The notes beneath the pieces are model-generated. The model was not told the origin of the DNA and made no database searches. It worked only from the letters and a program-made list of their open reading frames with translations. Below, one piece after another: positions 26,905-36,040 of a stretch of 64,000 nucleotides of DNA. Position numbers and translations under genes: made by a program. This DNA comes from Dyella_B acidisoli. GTDB taxonomy: Bacteria; Pseudomonadota; Gammaproteobacteria; Xanthomonadales; Rhodanobacteraceae. Location: the NCBI RefSeq assembly GCF_049532895.1, contig NZ_CP064031.1, positions 4,278,001 through 4,342,000 of the forward strand. The letters are read 5' to 3'. Positions within the stretch are counted from its first letter, which is position 1. Every line of letters starts with the position of its first letter.

Positions 26905-26930
26905 CCCCTTCCCTTGCTTGCAGGGGAGGG
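26905..26930 (-). terminator. Hairpin after the ubi operon
   Basis: Imperfect inverted repeat around CCCCTTCCCTTGC and GCAGGGGAGGG, 30 bp after the ubiI stop. It is related to the hairpins at 12.74 and 19.14 kb. Confidence 0.5.
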
Positions 26931-26960
26931 AGTTATATCTCGCTTGGATCAAAGCAAACG

Positions 26961-28163
26961 CTAAAGTCCCGCCGCATGCTCAGCCAAGCGCCGCTTCAAC
27001 GGCAACAGGCGATCGACAACACGCACGCCAAGGCCACGCATAGCCACCCATGGCGCGCTTTGCCACGCATAAATACGTGCAAGCGCATCGAAGCCATAGG
27101 CATCCAGCGTATCCGCACTCCGGCGGCGGCGCGCATAGCGGCGCAGCACCTGCGATGAAGCAAAATCGCGTCCCGCATCGCGGGCAGCCGCCAAGGTATC
27201 GCGTAGTTCTGCCACGTCACGCAGCCCCAGATTCACACCTTGCCCGGCTAGCGGATGCACCATATGCGCCGCGTCACCCAGCAACACGAAGCGCTCGGCC
27301 TGGTAGTTCTCGGCGAGTTGCAGTTTCAAGGGAAAGGCCGCGCGCGGTGTCGTGGCAGTGATGCGCCCAAGACGAAAATCACTGGCGATGCCGAGCTTCT
27401 TGACGAACGTTTCGTCGTCAAGCGCCTGCACGCGTCGCGCTTCATCTTCGGGCAACGACCACACGATGGAACTGCGACCGTCCGCCAGCGGCAACAAGGC
27501 CAACGGCCCGGTAGGAAGAAAGCGCTGCCAGCAGGCATGCGCATGCGGGCGCTCGGTGGTGACATGCGCCACCACGGCGCGCTGCGTGTAGTCGCGACCA
27601 TGCGTCTTGATGCCGGCGCGCTCACGCAAGGGTGAGCCACCGCCGTCGGCCGCGATCAGCAAACGCACTCCCACGCTTTCGCCATCGGCCAGTTCCAGCA
27701 CGACGCGATCGGTGCGTGTTTCGAAATCCTTGACGGTGGCTGGACATAAGCGCTGCACACCCGCTGCATCCAGTGCCTGCCACAACGTCCACTGCACCAG
27801 ATTGTTCTCGACGATGTAGCCGAGCTGGTCGCGACCTTCGTCAGCAGCATCGAAATCGATCGCGGCGCCGTTCTCCGCATCCCACACGTGCATGTGCGCA
27901 TAGGGACAGGCTCGGGCATTGCGAATGGACGTCCAGACACCCAGCTCATCCAGCAGTTTGATCGACGAAGGCGCAAGGCCGACGACGCGCAAGTCCACGT
28001 CGTCCTGCTGCTGCCATGGCGATGGCGGACGCGCTTCCAGCAAGGCCGTGCTGAAGCCGGCACGGCTCAACGCGAGCGCCGCGGCAGCCCCCACCATGCC
28101 GCCGCCCACCACGGCGATATCCAACGCCGGTGCGCGACGCTGTGTTGCAGGAATCGTTCTCAC
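26961..28163 (-). CDS. ubiI: FAD-dependent ubiquinone-biosynthesis hydroxylase
   Basis: The 400-residue UbiH/UbiF/VisC-family monooxygenase has an N-terminal FAD motif (DIAVVGGGMVGAAAALALSR) and the family signature GDAAHMVHPLAGQGVNLGLR near residue 300. GTG start; the GTGA overlap with the ubiH stop shows translational coupling. In E. coli the ubiH neighbour (VisC, now UbiI) does C5 hydroxylation, and gene order suggests the same here. A UbiF-like C6 role cannot be excluded. Confidence 0.85.
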   Translation of the reverse strand: MRTIPATQRRAPALDIAVVGGGMVGAAAALALSRAGFSTALLEARPPSPWQQQDDVDLRVVGLAPSSIKLLDELGVWTSIRNARACPYAHMHVWDAENGAAIDFDAADEGRDQLGYIVENNLVQWTLWQALDAAGVQRLCPATVKDFETRTDRVVLELADGESVGVRLLIAADGGGSPLRERAGIKTHGRDYTQRAVVAHVTTERPHAHACWQRFLPTGPLALLPLADGRSSIVWSLPEDEARRVQALDDETFVKKLGIASDFRLGRITATTPRAAFPLKLQLAENYQAERFVLLGDAAHMVHPLAGQGVNLGLRDVAELRDTLAAARDAGRDFASSQVLRRYARRRRSADTLDAYGFDALARIYAWQSAPWVAMRGLGVRVVDRLLPLKRRLAEHAAGL

Positions 28164-29386
28164 GGCACACGCTCCAAAACGGCACGCGGCGGCTCGCCGC
28201 GGAAACCCATGCCGCGTCGAGCCAGAATCCGCTGCAACGGTGGCACGCGATCGTAAGCCAGCAAGGCGAGGGAACGAAACGGCGCCAATAACGGCTGCGG
28301 CATGCAGGCAAATCGCACCAGATCATGACTCATCGCCATGGTGCCTTCGCGGTCTGGTGCGCGGCGTGAGGCATAACGTTCGAGCAGATCCTGCGCACCA
28401 GGATCCACGCTTTCGGCAATCAGTTCGGCAAGCGTCAATGCATCGCGCAATCCGAGGTTGAAGCCTTGCGCGCCAATGGGGTGGACGGTCTGCGCAGCAT
28501 TGCCCACCAGCACGGCACGCGGCGCGATCAAGCTGCGCGCAGCGACACGCTTGATCGCGTACGGATGACGCTTGCCGGGACGACTGAGCCGCCCCAGCCG
28601 CCAGCCAAAACGCTTCTGCGCAAGCGCGATGAAATCCGCATCGTTCAAGCCCGCGACGTCTGCCGCAACATCTGTATCAACCGTCAGCACGAGACCGCAG
28701 CGACGTTCGCCCAACGGCAGCATGGCGATGGGACCTTCGTCGGAAAAACGCTCCCATGCGCGATTCTCCGGATCACGCTCCGGTGTCACCGTGCATACGA
28801 ATAGTGTCTGCTGGTAATCGTGCACATCCGCCTCGATACCGAGCTGCGCGCGCACGAACGACTCAGTGCCGTCCGCACCAACCAACAAGGCGGCATCGAT
28901 GTGTTGCGTTCCTTCCGGCGTATTGATCTCCGCGCGCCAGCCGTCATCGAACTTCGTCAAACCGGTGAGGCTGGCCGGCGCAAGGCGCACCAGTTGCTTG
29001 CAGGTATCCAGTCGGCGCAGCAAGGCGGTGCCCAGTTCGCGGGCGGGCAAGGTCCAACCCAAGGCGTCGACGCCATGTTTTTTCGCATCCAGGCGTGCAC
29101 TGCCAAATTCACCGGCGCGACTGACATGGATGTGTCGAATCGGCGTGGCCTGCCCGGCAGTAAGCGTCCATACGCCGATGGAGTCCAAGCCATTTACGGT
29201 GGTGCGGGCGAGCGCAAGGTTGCGTTCGTCATAACTGGGCTGCGCGTCGGTGCGTGGTGCGGCAGCTTCGACCAGCGTGACGCGACATCCGGCCGCATCC
29301 AGCGCGATCGCCAGGCTGGCGCCGACAAGGCCACCGCCGACCACCAGGACGTTGCCTTCAGGCGCAAAGGGGGGAGAGATAGTCAT
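28160..29386 (-). CDS. ubiH: 2-octaprenyl-6-methoxyphenol hydroxylase
   Basis: A 408-residue FAD monooxygenase (start at 29386 chosen to place GNVLVVGGGLVGASLAIALD near the N-terminus; an ATG 12 codons earlier is possible, and neither has a clear ribosome site). It contains the middle motif VGADGTESFVRAQLGI and the C-terminal GNAAQTVHPIGAQGFNLGLR. It hydroxylates the ring in aerobic ubiquinone synthesis as part of the membrane-associated Ubi complex. First gene of a two-gene unit with ubiI, divergent from btuM. Confidence 0.9.
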   Translation of the reverse strand: MTISPPFAPEGNVLVVGGGLVGASLAIALDAAGCRVTLVEAAAPRTDAQPSYDERNLALARTTVNGLDSIGVWTLTAGQATPIRHIHVSRAGEFGSARLDAKKHGVDALGWTLPARELGTALLRRLDTCKQLVRLAPASLTGLTKFDDGWRAEINTPEGTQHIDAALLVGADGTESFVRAQLGIEADVHDYQQTLFVCTVTPERDPENRAWERFSDEGPIAMLPLGERRCGLVLTVDTDVAADVAGLNDADFIALAQKRFGWRLGRLSRPGKRHPYAIKRVAARSLIAPRAVLVGNAAQTVHPIGAQGFNLGLRDALTLAELIAESVDPGAQDLLERYASRRAPDREGTMAMSHDLVRFACMPQPLLAPFRSLALLAYDRVPPLQRILARRGMGFRGEPPRAVLERVP

Positions 29387-29478
29387 GCGCGGATGATACG
29401 CGGTGCGTGTGTCACTCCGCATTGGGCTAAACTGGGCGTCTTCTCAATGAGCCGTCTGCTTTCTCAGGGAGTTTCTTC

Positions 29479-30075
29479 ATGGCTACGACACAAACCCAGC
29501 GTCTTGGCATTCTCGCTGCGCTCGCCTTGGTGATGGCGGCGACCCGCGTGCATTTGTCGCTGTTTCATCACGACATTTGGGACGCGTCGTGGGGCGTGTT
29601 CTTCCTGGCCGGTTTCTGGCTGCGTGGCACCGGTCGCTGGGCGTTTCCGCTGCTGATGGCCGAAGCGGTACTGGTCGATTACCTCGTCATCACGCGCATG
29701 GGCATCAGCTTCTGGGATCACTACTGCGTGTCGCTGGGCTACTGGTTCCTGATTCCTGCCTATGGCGCGCTGTGGATGGGCGGCAGCTGGCTGGCCAAGC
29801 ATCAACGCGGCATCACGCTCTCCACGTTGGGCATGGCGATCGCCGTGCTGCTGGTGAGCGAGAACGCCTGCTACGTGATTTCCAACGGCAGCTATTACTG
29901 GTTGAGCGCCCATGTGCCGGCGCCGAAGAGCTTTGGTGCGTGGTTCGCAAACCTGGGCGACTGGTATCTGCCGTTCCTTGAAACCACCGCGGTCTATGTG
30001 GGCCTGGGTGCGGTGTTGCATGTGCTCGTCACGCAGCTCGGCCGCCTGGCGCATAGCGGTCAAGTGCAGCATTAA
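29479..30075 (+). CDS. btuM: BtuM-like cobalamin transporter
   Basis: The 198-residue inner-membrane protein has about six hydrophobic segments. Size, a Cys in FWDHYCVSLGYWF (C83) and direct coupling to a cobalamin adenosyltransferase match BtuM, the solitary ECF-type vitamin B12 transporter described from Thiobacillus denitrificans, whose Cys80 binds cobalt and removes the cyano ligand. The stop overlaps the adenosyltransferase start (TAATG). The family call rests on these features and memory of BtuM, not on a search. Otherwise it is an uncharacterised membrane protein. Confidence 0.72.
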   Translation: MATTQTQRLGILAALALVMAATRVHLSLFHHDIWDASWGVFFLAGFWLRGTGRWAFPLLMAEAVLVDYLVITRMGISFWDHYCVSLGYWFLIPAYGALWMGGSWLAKHQRGITLSTLGMAIAVLLVSENACYVISNGSYYWLSAHVPAPKSFGAWFANLGDWYLPFLETTAVYVGLGAVLHVLVTQLGRLAHSGQVQH

Positions 30076-30644
30076 TGGGTAACCGGCTTTCGAAGATTTA
30101 CACCCGTACGGGTGACGACGGCACCACTGGCCTGGGCGACGGCTCGCGCGTCGCGAAGGATTCGTTGCGGGTCTCGGCTTACGGCACGGTGGACGAACTC
30201 AACAGCACCATCGGCATGGTGCTGGCTGCTGAAGGCGTGGACGATGCCGTGCGCGAAACGCTTACCCAGGTGCAGCACGAGTTGTTCGATCTCGGCGGAG
30301 AGCTGTGCATCCCCGGCATGGCGATGATCGAGGACGCCGATATCGATGGCCTGGAGCACGTGCTGGATCAATTCAACGAACCGCTGCCGCCGCTGAAGGA
30401 TTTCATCCTGCCGGGCGGTGGCATGGCTGCTTCCTGCTGTCATCTGGCGCGCACCGTGTGCCGCCGCGCCGAGCGCGAAGTGATTGCGCTGGGACGCGTG
30501 GAAACGATCAGGCCGCAGGCACAGCGCTATCTCAACCGTTTGTCCGACTTGCTGTTCGTGCTATGCCGGGTGCTGGCTCGTAGCAGCGGCCACGGCGAAG
30601 TGCTGTGGCAGCACGAGCGCCGCCGCAAGCCAGCTTCCCACTGA
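30075..30644 (+). CDS. ATP:cob(I)alamin adenosyltransferase, PduO type
   Basis: The 189-residue protein has the PduO/MMAB N-terminal ATP loop YTRTGDDGTTGLGDGSRV, the helix SAYGTVDELNSTIG, and the conserved ARTVCRRAEREVIAL and YLNRLSDLLFVLCR. It transfers adenosyl from ATP to cob(I)alamin to make coenzyme B12. Translationally coupled to the btuM-like gene, so import and activation of B12 form one unit. Confidence 0.95.
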   Translation: MGNRLSKIYTRTGDDGTTGLGDGSRVAKDSLRVSAYGTVDELNSTIGMVLAAEGVDDAVRETLTQVQHELFDLGGELCIPGMAMIEDADIDGLEHVLDQFNEPLPPLKDFILPGGGMAASCCHLARTVCRRAEREVIALGRVETIRPQAQRYLNRLSDLLFVLCRVLARSSGHGEVLWQHERRRKPASH

Positions 30645-30652
30645 GCTTCCGC

Positions 30653-31573
30653 ATGCTGCAGCTTTTCACTCACAGCGTCTGCCTGCAGCACGATCCCGGT
30701 CCGGGGCACGCCGAATCACCGGCTCGCTTGCGTGCCGTGCTGGAAGCGCTGGATCAAGACCGCTTCGCCACCATCGACCGCGTCGAAGCTCCAAGGGTCA
30801 CGCGGGAGCAACTGCTGCGGGTGCATACCCCGGCCCACGTCGATCGGATCCTGGCGATCACGCCCGAGTCGGACACGGTGCGCCTGGACGAGGACACTCT
30901 GATGTCGCCCGCCTCGGCCGAGGCGGGTCTGCGAGCGGCAGGCGCCGTAGTGGCCGCGGTGGATGCGGTGATGACAGGTCGCGCCACGCGCGCCTTCTGT
31001 GCGGTGCGGCCGCCTGGTCATCACGCCACGCCTGACACCGCGATGGGCTTCTGCTTGTTCAACAATATCGCCGTGGGTGCTGCGCACGCGCTGGCCGCGC
31101 ATGGTCTGAAACGGGTAGCCATCGCCGATTTCGACGTGCACCACGGCAACGGTACGCAGGACATCTTTCAGCGGGAACCGCGCGTGCTGTTCATTTCCAG
31201 CCACCAGCAGCCGCTCTATCCCGGCACGGGCAATGCTAACGAACAAGGCGTGGGCAACGTCATCAACGCGCCGCTCTCGCCTGGCGAAGGCTCTTACGAA
31301 TTCCGCACGCTGTGGAACGATGTACTGCTACCCAAACTGCATGCGTTCAAGCCGCAGCTGGTACTGGTATCGGCCGGCTTCGACGCTCATCAGCGCGATC
31401 CGCTAGCCAATCTCGAACTGCAGTCCGAGGACTATGCCTGGATCACCGAGCGCTTGGTCGATCTGGCCCACGCACACGCGGGTGGCAAGCTGGTTTCCAC
31501 GCTGGAAGGCGGATATGACCTGCAGGCGCTGGCAGCTAGCGCCAGCGCCCACGTCAGCGCGTTGATGGATTAA
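30653..31573 (+). CDS. HDAC-family deacetylase
   Basis: The start at ATG 30653 gives MLQLFTHSVCLQHDPGPGHA (306 residues); a longer frame overlapping the previous gene is unlikely. Catalytic His pair PPGHHATP (H123, H124), zinc ligands ADFDVHHGNGTQ (D161, H163) and SAGFDAHQRDPLANL are all present. Bacterial homologues (acetoin-utilisation or acetylpolyamine type) remove acetyl groups from small amines or lysines; the substrate here is unknown. Probably co-transcribed with the cobalamin genes (8-bp gap). Confidence 0.92.
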   Translation: MLQLFTHSVCLQHDPGPGHAESPARLRAVLEALDQDRFATIDRVEAPRVTREQLLRVHTPAHVDRILAITPESDTVRLDEDTLMSPASAEAGLRAAGAVVAAVDAVMTGRATRAFCAVRPPGHHATPDTAMGFCLFNNIAVGAAHALAAHGLKRVAIADFDVHHGNGTQDIFQREPRVLFISSHQQPLYPGTGNANEQGVGNVINAPLSPGEGSYEFRTLWNDVLLPKLHAFKPQLVLVSAGFDAHQRDPLANLELQSEDYAWITERLVDLAHAHAGGKLVSTLEGGYDLQALAASASAHVSALMD

Positions 31574-31582
31574 AGAGCCCCC

Positions 31583-32005
31583 TCACTCCGAGGGAGAGAG
31601 GGAGTGAGCGTCAGGCTCAAAATCCAATGCCGCCGAATTGATGCAATAGCGCATTCCCGTCGGCTTGGGCCCATCCGGAAAGACATGCCCCAGGTGCGAC
31701 TCGCACACTGCACAACGCACTTCCGTGCGGCGCATGCCGTGGCTGTCATCTGGCAGCAAATTCACCGACGTCCGCTTGATCGGCTGGAAGAAACTCGGCC
31801 AGCCGGAGCCGGAGTCGTATTTGGTCTCGGAGGCGAACAGGGGCGTTTGGCAGGCCGCACATACGTAGGTTCCCGCTTCCTTGTGCCGGTACCACTTGCC
31901 GCTGAAAGGCGGTTCGGTGGCCGAGCAGCGGCAGACTGCGTACTGCTCCGGACTCAGACTTGCGCGCCATTGCTCGTCGGTTTTGTAAGGCTTGTTCTGA
32001 TTCAT
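31583..32005 (-). CDS. msrB: Peptide-methionine (R)-S-oxide reductase
   Basis: 140 residues from ATG 32005. Zinc cysteines C49-x2-C52 and C98-x2-C101, core YDSGSGWPSFFQPI, and catalytic C121 in MRYCINSAALDF are all present. It reduces methionine-R-sulfoxide in proteins using thioredoxin. Convergent with the deacetylase gene and divergent from lptD, whose upstream codons overlap the msrB promoter region. Confidence 0.96.
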   Translation of the reverse strand: MNQNKPYKTDEQWRASLSPEQYAVCRCSATEPPFSGKWYRHKEAGTYVCAACQTPLFASETKYDSGSGWPSFFQPIKRTSVNLLPDDSHGMRRTEVRCAVCESHLGHVFPDGPKPTGMRYCINSAALDFEPDAHSLSPSE

Positions 32006-32087
32006 GCGCTTCCTCGCTACAGATGCGTGCCGTCCACAGGGCCTTTCTGATAGCTTAACGCCCCTTCGTCGCCGATTGATTGCCTCC

Positions 32088-34553
32088 GTGAAGCCCAAGA
32101 GCCTGTCGCCCTCGCGTTCTCTGCCTCCACGCCGCCTGCTAGCAATCGCTGCTGCCGCTGCTCTGTTCAGCAGTCAGGGCGTTCATGCCTCGTCCCAGAC
32201 CAAACACCCCAAGGCCACGCTGAACGGCACGGAAGTGATCTGCCCGCTGGGCAGCTTCATTTGCCCGCCCCGCCCCGACAACTTCGCGCTGTGCAAGCCC
32301 AACGGCATGCTGGAGTTCTACGATCCGTTCCTGAGCAAGGATTCGGCTCTGCGTGCCTCGGCCAACACCCAGGTATGGTCCGACCACGTGGAAAGCCCGG
32401 ATCAGATCACCTATCACCTGAGCGGCCACGTGAAGACCATCCGCGCCGATCAGGAACTGCAGGCGGATGTCGCCGACTACAACAGCGACACCACTGATTA
32501 CGATGCCCGTGGCAATGTGCATTACCAGGAAGCCACGCACCTGATATCGGCCGACCACATCACCGGCAATACCGACAACAGCACAGGCCTGGCGACTGGC
32601 ACAGTGCGTTACCAGATGCTGGATTCGCACGGCAACGGCACCGCGGTGCGCGCGGAAATGCTGGACGCGGACCGCAACCGCTACACGATGGCCACCTATT
32701 CCACTTGCGACATCGGGCGGCACATCTGGGAACTCCGCGCCAAGCAGATCGAGACCGACGACACCACCGGGCGCGGCTATGCACACAGCGCCACGATGAG
32801 CATGTACGGCGTGCCGTTCTTCTACTTCCCGTGGATGTCGTTCCCGCTCAACAACGATCGCCAGAGCGGCTTCCTGTATCCGTATTTTGAGCACACCGGC
32901 CGCTCGGGCTACCAGTTCCGCATTCCGTACTACTTCAACCTGGCCCCCAACTACGACGCCACGCTCACGCCGCGCTACTACAGCCTACGTGGCGCCATGT
33001 TGTCCGGCGAAGTGCGTTACATGTTTCCCAGAACCAGCGGCGAATTCCAGGTCGAATTCCTGCCGCACGACAACTACAACGATCAGAAGCTCACCTCGAC
33101 GTCGATCGACACGCAGGGTCAGCAGCGCTACCTGTATCACATCCTCAACAACACCGCCGTGTGGCCGGGATGGTCGCTGAACACGAATATCACGCGAGCG
33201 TCAGACCAGAATTACTTGCGCGATTTCGGCAACGACCTGTTCTCCATTTCCACCGCGCTGCTCTATTCCAGCATTTATCTGAACGGGTCGGGCAACTGGT
33301 GGAGCGCATCAGTCGGCGGCGACATGTGGCAGAACGTGGATCCATCGCAGGCGAACAGCGTGGAGCCGTACAAGCGCTTGCCGCGTGCCACGTTCAATAT
33401 GGATATCCCGTTTGCGCGCTGGTACGACGTCGGCATGACCAGCGAAGCGGTGGACTTCCACAAGTTCAATCAGGTGGAAGGCGCCCGCATCGATCTGTAT
33501 CCGTATGTCGATGCGGACTTCCAGGGTCCCGCCTGGTTCATCCGACCCAAACTGGCTTACCGCTACACCGACTATTCGCTGGACGGCGGTTACCAGCGCT
33601 ATAGCTATTACGGGCAGCTGGGCAGCGGCACCACGCCGTTCACGCAAAGCGATCCGAGCCGCTCGCTACCCATCATCAGCCTGGACCAGGGCTTGATCTT
33701 CGAGCGCAGCACCTCGCTGTTCGACACGCATTACACGCAAACGCTGGAGCCACGGCTGTATTACCTCTACGTGCCGTATCGCAACCAGAACAATTTGCCG
33801 CTGTTCGATACCGCACCCATGTCCTTCGACGACTGGATGCTGTTCGCGCCGAACCAGTTCTCCGGCGCGGACCGCCAGATGAACGCGAACAACCTCACGG
33901 CTGCGGTCACCACCCGCCTGCTCGACGACGGCGGTGTGGAGCGTTTGTCGGCAACGTTCGGCCAGATTCGCTACTTCACGCCGCAGAAGGTGCAGGTGCC
34001 GTGCACCACCGTTTCCAACAGCACCGTCGCTGGCTGCACCGCCACCACCGACTGGCGCGGTTCGGATTACGTGACTGAGCTGAACACCCAGCTCAACGAC
34101 CAGTGGACGGCCAGCACCGAATACTTGTGGAACCCGAATTCCCGCCGCACCGATCTCGGCACCTTCACGATGCAGCGCCGGCTGGGCTTTGACGGCATCC
34201 TCAATTTCTCCTATCGGTTCCGCCGCGGACTGCTGGAACAATATCAAGCCTCGGCGGTCTATCCGCTCACGGAACGCTGGCGTCTGATCGGCGAGTGGAC
34301 CTACTCGATGTTGGACAAGCGCACCGTGGAAGCTCTGGCCGGCGTGCAGTACGAGGGATGTTGCGTGAAAGTGAGTGTAGTAGCCCGCCACTACGTGACC
34401 GGCTACTACGGCGTGGTCACCAGCCTGCCACCGGGCCAGACCGCGCCGAACAGCGATACTGCCGTCATGTTCCAGTTGGAATTCAAGGGCATGGGTACTT
34501 TCAGCGGTCAGACGGAGAGCGTCATCCGGCGTGATATCCTTGGCTATCAATAA
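32088..34553 (+). CDS. lptD: LPS-assembly protein LptD
   Basis: The frame is open from an ATG at 32004, but that start would overlap msrB. GTG 32088 gives a fitting signal peptide (SLPPRRLLAIAAAAALFSSQ, cut after VHA) and 821 residues. The N-terminal OstA/LptA-like domain (QITYHLSGHVKTIRADQELQ, DITGN-like repeats) is followed by a large barrel with many Tyr/Trp strands. Adjacent cysteines YEGCCVKVSVVARHY near the C-terminus match the conserved inter-domain disulfide pair. With LptE it inserts LPS into the outer leaflet. First gene of a surA-pdxA-rsmA-apaG-apaH run; no clear ribosome site at either start. Confidence 0.94.
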   Translation: MKPKSLSPSRSLPPRRLLAIAAAAALFSSQGVHASSQTKHPKATLNGTEVICPLGSFICPPRPDNFALCKPNGMLEFYDPFLSKDSALRASANTQVWSDHVESPDQITYHLSGHVKTIRADQELQADVADYNSDTTDYDARGNVHYQEATHLISADHITGNTDNSTGLATGTVRYQMLDSHGNGTAVRAEMLDADRNRYTMATYSTCDIGRHIWELRAKQIETDDTTGRGYAHSATMSMYGVPFFYFPWMSFPLNNDRQSGFLYPYFEHTGRSGYQFRIPYYFNLAPNYDATLTPRYYSLRGAMLSGEVRYMFPRTSGEFQVEFLPHDNYNDQKLTSTSIDTQGQQRYLYHILNNTAVWPGWSLNTNITRASDQNYLRDFGNDLFSISTALLYSSIYLNGSGNWWSASVGGDMWQNVDPSQANSVEPYKRLPRATFNMDIPFARWYDVGMTSEAVDFHKFNQVEGARIDLYPYVDADFQGPAWFIRPKLAYRYTDYSLDGGYQRYSYYGQLGSGTTPFTQSDPSRSLPIISLDQGLIFERSTSLFDTHYTQTLEPRLYYLYVPYRNQNNLPLFDTAPMSFDDWMLFAPNQFSGADRQMNANNLTAAVTTRLLDDGGVERLSATFGQIRYFTPQKVQVPCTTVSNSTVAGCTATTDWRGSDYVTELNTQLNDQWTASTEYLWNPNSRRTDLGTFTMQRRLGFDGILNFSYRFRRGLLEQYQASAVYPLTERWRLIGEWTYSMLDKRTVEALAGVQYEGCCVKVSVVARHYVTGYYGVVTSLPPGQTAPNSDTAVMFQLEFKGMGTFSGQTESVIRRDILGYQ

Positions 34554-34662
34554 GCGCGTCCTGGCTGGTTTGGACGCCCTCGGAAAAGCGGCCGCCCCGG
34601 CTGGTTTTTGAGTACACCGTTACCACCCCCTTCGCCCTCGGGCGACAGAAGGCTGTTCACTG

Positions 34663-36015
34663 ATGAAGCAGATTTTTGCGTTGTTCCTGCTGACGATCGT
34701 CACGGCGATCCCGTCGCTGGCCCAGGCCCAGTTCCTGGCGCCGCAGCCGCAGGATTCGAGCTCCGGGCCGGTCGACCGCATCGTCGCCGTCGTCGAAGAC
34801 GAAGTGATCTTGCAGAGCGAGCTCAACGACGCCGTCGCCGCGATCCAGCAGCAGTACGCCAATCAGCCAGGCCAGCTGCCGCCCATCGACGTGCTGCGCC
34901 GGCAGGTGCTCGACCGCTTGGTGCTGATGAAGCTGCAGTTGCAGCGCGCTGATGACCAGGGCATCCGCGTCTCCGACGCCGATGTCGACCAGGCCGTACA
35001 GGCCGTGGCATCGCAGAACAAGATGAGCCCGGATCAGTTGCGCGCTGCGGTGGAGCAGACCGGCATGAGCTATGCCGCCTACCGCCAGCAATTGCACGAT
35101 CAGCTGGTAGTGCAGAAGCTGCACGAGAACGTAGTGCGCAACTCGGTATCGGTGACCGAGAGCGAAATCAATAACCTGCTCAACAGTTCAAGCTACAAGG
35201 CGGGCGAGGTGCATCTGGCGCACATCCAGATCAGCATCCCCGGCGGCGCCACTGCAGCAGACATCCAGACTGCACAGAGCAAGGCTGAGCAAGCACTCGC
35301 CGCAGTTAAGGGTGGCATGCCGTTCAAGGCTGCGGCCATCCGTTTCTCCGATGCGCCGGACGCATTGGACGGCGGTGACCTGGGCTGGCGCCGCATGGAC
35401 GAAGTGCCGGCTGCGTTCGTCGACACCATTGGCGGTCTCAAGCCCGGTGAAGTCAGTGGCATCCTGCACGGCCCCACCGGCTTCCACATCCTTCAATTGG
35501 TGGATCAGCGTGCGCAGTCCAAGCAGATGGTCACCGAGTATCACGCCCGCCAGATCCTGATTCGCCCGAGCGAACTGCTGTCAGCCACGCAGGCGCAGCA
35601 GAAGGCGCAGGATATGTACAACCGCATTGCCAACAAGCACGAAGACTTCTCCAAGCTGGCGAAGGACAACTCCAATGACGACACCACTGCGAATGCCGGT
35701 GGCGACATGGGTTGGTTCCAGCAAGGCGACTGGGGCACGCTCATCGGTCAGAAGCTGGCCGATATGAAGGACGGCGAACTCTCCCAACCGTTCCAGAGCG
35801 AAGCAGGCTGGCACGTGCTACAGCGCCTGGGCACGCGCAATAGCGACATGACCAACGAGATCGCCCGCAACCAGGCACGCCAGGCCATTGGCAACCGCAA
35901 GGCCGACCAGGCCTATGACGACTTCCTGCGCGACCTGCGCTCCGGCTCGTACGTGAAGATTCTTGTGCCAGAACTGGAAGAACCCGCCGCGGACAACAGT
36001 AAGGCATCGTCGTAA
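34663..36015 (+). CDS. surA: Periplasmic chaperone and peptidyl-prolyl isomerase SurA
   Basis: 450 residues with a signal peptide (KQIFALFLLTIVTAIPSLAQ). An N-terminal chaperone domain with VDRIVAVVEDEVILQSELND is followed by two parvulin domains: the first includes EVHLAHIQISIPGG and GDLGWRRMDEVPAAF, the second YHARQILIRPSELLSATQAQ and GGDMGWFQQGDWG. It delivers unfolded barrels, including LptD and autotransporters, to BAM. It lies 109 bp after lptD. Confidence 0.97.
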   Translation: MKQIFALFLLTIVTAIPSLAQAQFLAPQPQDSSSGPVDRIVAVVEDEVILQSELNDAVAAIQQQYANQPGQLPPIDVLRRQVLDRLVLMKLQLQRADDQGIRVSDADVDQAVQAVASQNKMSPDQLRAAVEQTGMSYAAYRQQLHDQLVVQKLHENVVRNSVSVTESEINNLLNSSSYKAGEVHLAHIQISIPGGATAADIQTAQSKAEQALAAVKGGMPFKAAAIRFSDAPDALDGGDLGWRRMDEVPAAFVDTIGGLKPGEVSGILHGPTGFHILQLVDQRAQSKQMVTEYHARQILIRPSELLSATQAQQKAQDMYNRIANKHEDFSKLAKDNSNDDTTANAGGDMGWFQQGDWGTLIGQKLADMKDGELSQPFQSEAGWHVLQRLGTRNSDMTNEIARNQARQAIGNRKADQAYDDFLRDLRSGSYVKILVPELEEPAADNSKASS

Positions 36016-36040
36016 TGGCGATGCCGCGCGAGTAAAAGTC

